A DNA stretch of 22,203 nucleotides from Anaerolineae bacterium CG2_30_64_16 (GTDB lineage Bacteria; Chloroflexota; Anaerolineae; CG2-30-64-16): contig MNXL01000045.1 of NCBI GenBank assembly GCA_001871755.1, positions 1 to 22,203 of the forward strand, in the 5' to 3' direction. A program made the position numbers and the translations under genes. The notes under the pieces were generated by a model that searched no databases, had not been told where the DNA came from, and saw nothing but the letters and a program-made list of their open reading frames with translations. Position 1 is the first letter of the stretch. Each line of letters starts with the position of its first letter. Shown one piece after another: positions 17,063 through 22,203 of the stretch.

Positions 17063-19579
17063 ATGGCTGACAATCTGGAACGATTTACAAAGCACGCCCG
17101 TCATGTGTTGCAGATCGCCCATCAGGAAGCAAGCCGGTTGAATCACAATTACGTGGGCACCGAGCATCTGCTGTTGGGGCTGGCGAAAGAGGAAAGCGGC
17201 CTGGCGTCACGTGTGCTGCGTGAGATGAAGGCGACCCCGGTTGAACTGGCGCGCGCGGTGGAGCGGCTGGTCCCGCGTAATGAACGGCCGCCGTATGGCC
17301 GGCCCACGCTGACACCGCGCACCAAACGCGTCATCGAGGTGGCCGTGGAAGAGGCGCGGCAGATGGGGCATCCGAACATCGGCACCGAGCACCTGTTGCT
17401 GGGGCTGTTGCAAGAATCCGATGGCATCGCGGCAGACGTCTTGCGGCGCATGGGCTTGAAGCTCGATGAGATTCGCACGCAGACCAACCGGGCGATCCTG
17501 GAAGGACAGGTGCGGGAAACCGCCAACCGCAAGCGGGAAAGCAAGACCCCGCTGACCGACCAGTTGGGGATGGATCTCACCGCACGGGCGGAAGGCAGCA
17601 AGCTGGATCCGGTGATCGGCCGCGAAAAAGAGATCGAGCGCGTGATCCAGATCCTCAGCCGGCGCACCAAGAACAACCCGGCTCTGATCGGCGAGCCAGG
17701 CGTGGGCAAGACCGCCATCGTCGAGGGGCTGGCGCAGCGGATCGTCAACGGTGATGTGCCCGAGCCGCTGATCGACAAGCGGGTGCTGATGCTGGATGTG
17801 GGGGCGCTGGTGGCGGGCACGATGTACCGCGGCCAGTTCGAGGAGCGCCTGAAAAGGGTCATTCAAGAGATCACCAATTCCGGCGCCATTCTGTTCATCG
17901 ATGAGGTGCACATGTTGGTGGGTGCGGGCGCGGCCGGCAGCAGTGTGGATGCGGCCAATCTGCTGAAGCCGGCGTTGGCGCGCGGGGACTTCCAATGCAT
18001 CGGCGCAACGACTCTCGACGAGTATCGCAAGTATATCGAGGGGGACGCGGCGTTGGAACGGCGCTTCCAGCCGGTGCTGGTCGAAGAGCCGACCATCGAG
18101 GAGACCATCGAGATCCTGCGGGGGGTTTCGCCCGCCTACGAGCAACATCACCAGTTGCGGATCGCCGAAGAGGCGTTGAACGCTGCAGCCCGGCTTTCCG
18201 CCCGCTACGTGCCGGATCGTTTCTTGCCGGACAAGGCGATCGACCTGATGGACGAGGCCGCCAGTCGCGTGCGCATGTACAAGGCGCCGTACGCGACCAG
18301 CCTGCGCGAGACCTTCCGAGAGCTGAAATCGACCCAACGCCAGAAAGTCGAGGCCGTCGAGGCCAAACGGTACGAGGATGCCTTTGACCTGCGCTCGCGC
18401 GAGGTCGATCTGGAGCGCAAGTTGGAGCAATTGCGCCGGGGTTGGCAGGAGCTGGCGCCGCTGCCGACTGTCGGCGAGGAGGATATCGCCGAAGTGGTGG
18501 GGATGTGGACCGGCATCCCGTTGCAACGGTTGATGGGCCAGGAGACTGTGCGGCTGCTGGAGATGGAGAGCTATCTACACAAGCGCGTGGTAGGCCAGGA
18601 TGAGGCCATGGTGGCCATCGCCAAGGCGGTGCGCCGGGCCCGCACCGGCTTGAAGGATCCCAAGCGCCCCATCGGCACTTTCATATTCCTGGGCCCCACC
18701 GGCGTCGGCAAGACGCTGTTGGCCAAGAGCCTGGCCGAGTTCCTGTTCGGTTCCGAGGACGCGTTGATCAAACTGGACATGAGCGAGTTCATGGAGCGCC
18801 ACAACGTCAGCCGGTTGGTCGGCGCGCCTCCGGGTTACATCGGCTACGAGGAAGGCGGCCAATTGACCGAGGCGGTCCGTCGCCGGCCCTATTGCGTGGT
18901 CCTGCTGGATGAGATCGAGAAGGCCCATCCCGAGGCGTTCAACATGTTGCTCCAGATCATGGAAGACGGCAACCTGAGCGACGCCAAGGGCCGGCGGGTC
19001 GATTTTCGCAACGCGATCCTGATCATGACCTCCAATGTGGGGGCCAGTCTGATCAAGCACGGGGGCGCCCTGGGTTTTGCTGTGGCGCGCGATGAGACTC
19101 AGCAACAAGAAGACGAATACAACGTGATGCGGGAGCGCGTGACCGAGGCGCTCAAGCGCACCTTCCGGCCCGAGTTCTTGAACCGTCTGGATGGCGTCAT
19201 GGTGTTCCGCAGCCTGACCAAGGCGCAGATCAGGGAGATCGTGGATCTGGAGCTGAACCGGGTGCGGGCCCAGTTGACCGAACAGCAGATTCATCTCGAA
19301 GTGACCGAGGCGGTCAAGGAGTTGATCGCCGAGGCCGGCTACGACACGGAGTACGGCGCGCGCCCGCTGCGCCGGGTCATCCAGGACAGACTCGAGGATC
19401 GCCTGAGCGAGAGCCTGCTGGCCGGTGAGTTCAAGGCGGGGGACACGGTGAAGGTGATCGTGGGCGAAGGTGGGCAACTCGAAGTGGTCGTGGGTGAAGG
19501 TGGGCAACCCGAAGTGGTCGTGCCGCCCGCAGCCGCAATGGTGGACAGCCCCGAGCCGTTCGAGCTGATCGCGGGCTAG
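17063..19579 (+). CDS. clpC: ClpC-type ATP-dependent unfoldase
   Basis: This 838-aa Hsp100/Clp AAA+ protein unfolds substrates and feeds them to ClpP. Domains in order are two Clp_N repeats (about 4-143), AAA-1 with Walker A G-E-P-G-V-G-K-T (210-217) and Walker B I-L-F-I-D-E (276-281), a UVR-type middle segment (about 425-460), AAA-2 with Walker A G-P-T-G-V-G-K-T (544-551) and V-V-L-L-D-E-I-E, then the C-terminal D2-small domain. The UVR segment separates ClpC from ClpA and ClpB. Length is slightly above the usual 810-820 because of a C-terminal tail with a duplicated 10-residue unit. ATG 17063 is the first good start, though its ribosome-binding site is weak (GGTGAGGATGG). No McsA/McsB or ClpP gene is in the window. 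Confidence 0.95.
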   Translation: MADNLERFTKHARHVLQIAHQEASRLNHNYVGTEHLLLGLAKEESGLASRVLREMKATPVELARAVERLVPRNERPPYGRPTLTPRTKRVIEVAVEEARQMGHPNIGTEHLLLGLLQESDGIAADVLRRMGLKLDEIRTQTNRAILEGQVRETANRKRESKTPLTDQLGMDLTARAEGSKLDPVIGREKEIERVIQILSRRTKNNPALIGEPGVGKTAIVEGLAQRIVNGDVPEPLIDKRVLMLDVGALVAGTMYRGQFEERLKRVIQEITNSGAILFIDEVHMLVGAGAAGSSVDAANLLKPALARGDFQCIGATTLDEYRKYIEGDAALERRFQPVLVEEPTIEETIEILRGVSPAYEQHHQLRIAEEALNAAARLSARYVPDRFLPDKAIDLMDEAASRVRMYKAPYATSLRETFRELKSTQRQKVEAVEAKRYEDAFDLRSREVDLERKLEQLRRGWQELAPLPTVGEEDIAEVVGMWTGIPLQRLMGQETVRLLEMESYLHKRVVGQDEAMVAIAKAVRRARTGLKDPKRPIGTFIFLGPTGVGKTLLAKSLAEFLFGSEDALIKLDMSEFMERHNVSRLVGAPPGYIGYEEGGQLTEAVRRRPYCVVLLDEIEKAHPEAFNMLLQIMEDGNLSDAKGRRVDFRNAILIMTSNVGASLIKHGGALGFAVARDETQQQEDEYNVMRERVTEALKRTFRPEFLNRLDGVMVFRSLTKAQIREIVDLELNRVRAQLTEQQIHLEVTEAVKELIAEAGYDTEYGARPLRRVIQDRLEDRLSESLLAGEFKAGDTVKVIVGEGGQLEVVVGEGGQPEVVVPPAAAMVDSPEPFELIAG
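19460..19519. repeat. 30-bp tandem duplication in the clpC 3' end
   Basis: 19460-19489 and 19490-19519 differ at two positions only and encode V-G-E-G-G-Q-L/P-E-V-V twice. The duplication extends the ClpC tail without affecting the conserved domains. Confidence 0.9.
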
Positions 19580-19592
19580 TGGGTGCGTGCTC

Positions 19593-21896
19593 ATGCGTCT
19601 CATCCCTAACGTCAGGCCTCAGTTTCGGTGGTGGACCCTGTTGGTTTGGGGCGTTTGTGTGTCGTTGTTGTGGCCCGTGATCTCCGTTCGGCCGGCCGGG
19701 GCTGGCGTGCCGGGGTCGGCCGGCGAAAACGCGGTCTTTGTGCCCGGCGAGGTGCTGATTGGCTGGCGTCCTGGCGCGGCCGGTCTGCCGGCTTTGGCCA
19801 GTACGGAGAGGTTGGACGAGGACCGGGAGAGCCGGGCCTGGCAGCAGATGGCCGAAATCGTGGCGGCCCGCACCGGGTTGGCGGTGTTGGACGCGCACCC
19901 CGCGCATGGCGCGGCCCGGCTGGCGGCGCCGGTCGGGCAGGAAGTGGCCGAAATCCGTCGCCTCGCAGCGTTGCCGTGGGTCACCTATGCCGAACCCAAC
20001 TATCTTGTTCAGGTCGTCTATCCCCAGGCCAGCGACACCACCCTGGAGCAGGCGCCGCACGCTCGAACCCTGGCGGTGGAGGGAGTGGCCGGCTACCCCA
20101 ACGACCCGTTCATCGGCGATCAGTGGAACATACGGCGGATTGGCGCGCCCGCGGCCTGGGACGTGACTACCGGCAGCTACTCTTTCGTCGTCGCGCTGAT
20201 CGACTCGGGCATCGACCGCTCTCACCCGGAGTTTGCCAACCGGTTGTTGCCTGGCTGGGACTACGTCAATTCCGACAACGATCCAACGGACGACTTCGGC
20301 CACGGCACCCACGTGGCGGGCATCCTGGCGGCCGGGGCGAACAACGGCTTCGGGGTGGCCGGCCTGGCTGCCACGGTCAAGCTCTTGCCGCTGAAGGTGT
20401 TGGACGCCAGTGGTAGCGGCACTTATGAAAATATCGCGACCGCGATCGAGCGCGCCGCGGACAGCAGCGCTCAGGTGATCAACCTGAGCCTGGGCGGGTT
20501 TTCTTCGAGCAGCCGCTTGCAGACGGCCGTGAACTATGCGCTGGCCCGCAACGTCCTGATCGTGGCCGCGGTCGGCAACTGCGCCCAGGGCAGTTGGCAG
20601 TGCAACTATCAGACCAACCCCAACTACTACCCGGCCGCCTACGGCGGCGTGTTGACGGTGGCCGCGACTGATCATTACGATAACTGGGCAAACTACTCCG
20701 GCTACAAGTCCTACGTCCAACTCGCCGCGCCGGGCGGCGTCTCGAGCGATCAGATCTGGAGCACCACGCCTCACGGCTACGGTTTTGAATACGGCACCTC
20801 GATGGCAACGCCGCTGGTCTCCGCGGCCGCCGCGCTGGTCTGGACCCTGATCCCTGCGGCGACCTATACCCAGGTAGCCGACATCCTCAAGAACACCGCG
20901 GACAAGATCGGCTCCGATCCTTACCCGACCGGCCGCAACGACTATTTCGGCTATGGCCGGTTGAACGTGGCGAAGGCGGTGCGTTGGGCCTACCCGCCCT
21001 CTCTGGCGCCGGTCGCTGGCGTTCAGTCCTTCACCCTGGGTGGACCGGTCCAGCAACAAAGCGTCCGCCTCAAGTTGACCAACCCCAGCGATCAGGCGGT
21101 ATGGTGGCAGGCGACGGTGACGCAGGGGGGCCACTGGCTTACCGTCATCCCGACCAGCGATGCCACGAACTTCAGTACCCCCGGTACCCTGACGCTGCGG
21201 GCCGGCCCGACCGCGCTGTCTCCGGGCGTGTACACCGGCACGGTGCAGGTGCAGTCGCTCTATCCTCAGGTCGGCGGCTTCACCATCCCGGTGCGCCTGC
21301 AAATCACAAACACGATGCGCCAAACATTCGTGCCCTTCATTGCCAAGGAGAGCACGCGCGTGGCCTGGATCGATCCCCTGCTGGACGGTCAGCCGCTCAA
21401 CCTGGAAAACGACAGCGCGCGCCAACTGCTGCTGCCGTTCCCGTTCCGTTTTTACGACCGCACCTATGCCACCATCCGGGCTTCGGACAACGGGCTGGTG
21501 TTTTTCGACACGCCGGCTGCCGGGGCCAAATATAATCAGAATAGTTGCCTGCCCACGGCCACCACTCCCAACAACGCGATCTACGCCCTCTGGCAGGACT
21601 GGAATCCCAACCTGGGTGGGCAGGTCTACCTGCATCAGCCAGACCCCGACCGCTACGTGATCACCTGGTACCAGATGCGGCGGTTTGCCGGTGATCCGCC
21701 GCACACCTTCCAGTTGGTGATGCAAAGCGACGGCCGGTTGCTGTTGCAGTATCTGACGCTAACATCACCCGTGCCGGGCACGGTTGGCATCGAGTATTTC
21801 GACGGCACCGTGGCCACGCAGGTGGTCTGCAATGGGGCCGGCCGGGCCATAGCCGATGGGGATGCGCTGTACCTGCGTCCTGTGGTGCCGTGGTAG
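19593..21896 (+). CDS. Secreted subtilisin-like serine protease (S8) with C-terminal accessory domains
   Basis: This 767-aa exported protease begins with a signal peptide: basic start, hydrophobic stretch about 13-31, and an Ala-rich end near 35-37. A pro-segment follows (about 45-140: VPGEVLIGWRPG to VTYAEPNYLVQ). The S8 catalytic domain has D204 in ALIDSGID, H237 in GHGTHVAG, an Asn oxyanion region in AAVGN, and S403 in YGTSMATP. After it comes a beta-rich domain (about 465-570) and a last domain (about 590-760) of the FPFRFYDRTYATIRASDNG type seen in many secreted bacterial proteins. There is no sortase or membrane anchor. ATG 19593 is chosen for its good signal peptide; a GTG at 19587 is possible. 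It starts 13 bases after clpC and may share its transcript. Confidence 0.9.
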   Translation: MRLIPNVRPQFRWWTLLVWGVCVSLLWPVISVRPAGAGVPGSAGENAVFVPGEVLIGWRPGAAGLPALASTERLDEDRESRAWQQMAEIVAARTGLAVLDAHPAHGAARLAAPVGQEVAEIRRLAALPWVTYAEPNYLVQVVYPQASDTTLEQAPHARTLAVEGVAGYPNDPFIGDQWNIRRIGAPAAWDVTTGSYSFVVALIDSGIDRSHPEFANRLLPGWDYVNSDNDPTDDFGHGTHVAGILAAGANNGFGVAGLAATVKLLPLKVLDASGSGTYENIATAIERAADSSAQVINLSLGGFSSSSRLQTAVNYALARNVLIVAAVGNCAQGSWQCNYQTNPNYYPAAYGGVLTVAATDHYDNWANYSGYKSYVQLAAPGGVSSDQIWSTTPHGYGFEYGTSMATPLVSAAAALVWTLIPAATYTQVADILKNTADKIGSDPYPTGRNDYFGYGRLNVAKAVRWAYPPSLAPVAGVQSFTLGGPVQQQSVRLKLTNPSDQAVWWQATVTQGGHWLTVIPTSDATNFSTPGTLTLRAGPTALSPGVYTGTVQVQSLYPQVGGFTIPVRLQITNTMRQTFVPFIAKESTRVAWIDPLLDGQPLNLENDSARQLLLPFPFRFYDRTYATIRASDNGLVFFDTPAAGAKYNQNSCLPTATTPNNAIYALWQDWNPNLGGQVYLHQPDPDRYVITWYQMRRFAGDPPHTFQLVMQSDGRLLLQYLTLTSPVPGTVGIEYFDGTVATQVVCNGAGRAIADGDALYLRPVVPW

Positions 21897-21952
21897 ATCG
21901 AAAATCACGTTTTGCTTGCATGGTTTCTGATCTGAAAATCGCCGCCGGGTGG

Positions 21953-22014
21953 GTTCGTAGTAACGACTTCAGTCGTTCGTCTGCCACAGGACGACTAAAG
22001 TCGTCACTACGAAC
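21953..22014. repeat. 24-bp inverted repeat (ACGACTT-type palindrome)
   Basis: The left arm 21953-21976 and right arm 21991-22014 match in 22 of 24 positions, around a 14-base loop. Each arm also contains a smaller palindrome, ACGACT(T/A)(C/A)AGTCGT. It may act as a bidirectional terminator or be a mobile palindrome; no T-run follows. Confidence 0.88.
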
Positions 22015-22136
22015 GTTTTCATCCGCCGTGGCGCCGCGCCTGGCATGGACCACTGATCTGAAAATGGACGTTCGCTGCCCGTTTTCATACTTGGTGGTGA
22101 ATGAAATTCATGGCGACTTCTCAATAGTCCGGGGCA

Positions 22137-22194
22137 GCTCAAGGCGGATCCGTGATCTGCCGCTCGCCCGCCGAGTCACGGACTCGGCTTGAGC
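22137..22194. repeat. Three-way folded repeat near the window end
   Basis: GCTCAAG (22137-22143) pairs with CTTGAGC (22188-22194). Inside are GGCGGATC/GATCTGCC (22143-22150/22154-22161) and CCGAGTC/GACTCGG (22171-22177/22181-22187). Its right edge, read on the - strand, contains CTGCTCA, like the GTAACTGCTCAG elements, so it may be a diverged relative. Confidence 0.6.
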
Positions 22195-22203
22195 AGATTT
22201 GTC

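Larger units (their letters stand above)
21897..22203. other. Gene-free end region with dispersed repeats
   Basis: No credible gene is seen after the protease stop. The region holds a long inverted repeat (21953-22014), a second folded repeat (22137-22194), and a 13-base direct repeat CTGATCTGAAAAT at 21927-21939 and 22053-22065 that brackets the first. TGAAT/ATTCA near 22100 makes a small extra hairpin. Confidence 0.7.

Noticed and set aside
19431..21725. Long open frame on the - strand opposite the clpC end and the protease gene (764 codons)
   Set aside because: It is Arg/His/Pro-rich with no recognisable domain and lies opposite two clear genes; long antisense frames are expected at this GC content.

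Overview
The window looks like part of a high-GC chromosome from a Chloroflexota-like bacterium (Anaerolineae or Caldilineae style). This is an inference from four things: T-box control of leuS, a ClpC-type unfoldase, an arginine cluster with both ArgA-like and ArgJ enzymes, and very abundant short tandem repeats between and inside genes. No rRNA or marker gene here fixes the taxon. Position 1 lies one base inside a repeat end, so the window or contig may begin at a repeat.

Layout. 1-141 is a gene-free element with terminal inverted repeats. 218-6893 is an arginine-biosynthesis run on the + strand: argB, argD, an argA-like GNAT enzyme, a homoserine dehydrogenase, argG and argJ. An aldo/keto reductase follows (7072-8031), then a toxin-antitoxin pair with its own strong promoter (8078-8793), then argH (8842-10221). 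An LPLAT-family acyltransferase faces argH on the - strand (10228-11106). 11194-14629 is the most unusual part. One good promoter leads into tRNA-Ala(CGC), then a T-box leader, then a second tRNA-Ala(GGC) lying inside that leader, then leuS. ridA (14816-15196) sits between two MITE-like elements, each with an 8-bp target duplication. A four-domain S1 protein, clpC and a secreted subtilase follow. The last 300 bases hold palindromic repeats and no gene.

How the genes work together. ArgA/ArgJ acetylate glutamate, ArgB phosphorylates it, ArgD transaminates, ArgJ recycles the acetyl group, and ArgG and ArgH complete arginine. argC, argF and carAB are not in the window. leuS is probably controlled by uncharged tRNA-Leu through the T-box (specifier CUC). 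clpC and the subtilase are closely spaced and could be co-transcribed, joining intracellular and extracellular proteolysis.

The strongest candidates for something undescribed are the tRNA gene embedded in a T-box riboswitch, a mobile-element family with GTAnCnnCTCA ends and 8-bp target duplications, and heptamer-type tandem repeats. The repeats occupy the intercistronic gaps of the arg cluster and have also entered coding frames (ArgJ, LeuRS, the ArgD tail).
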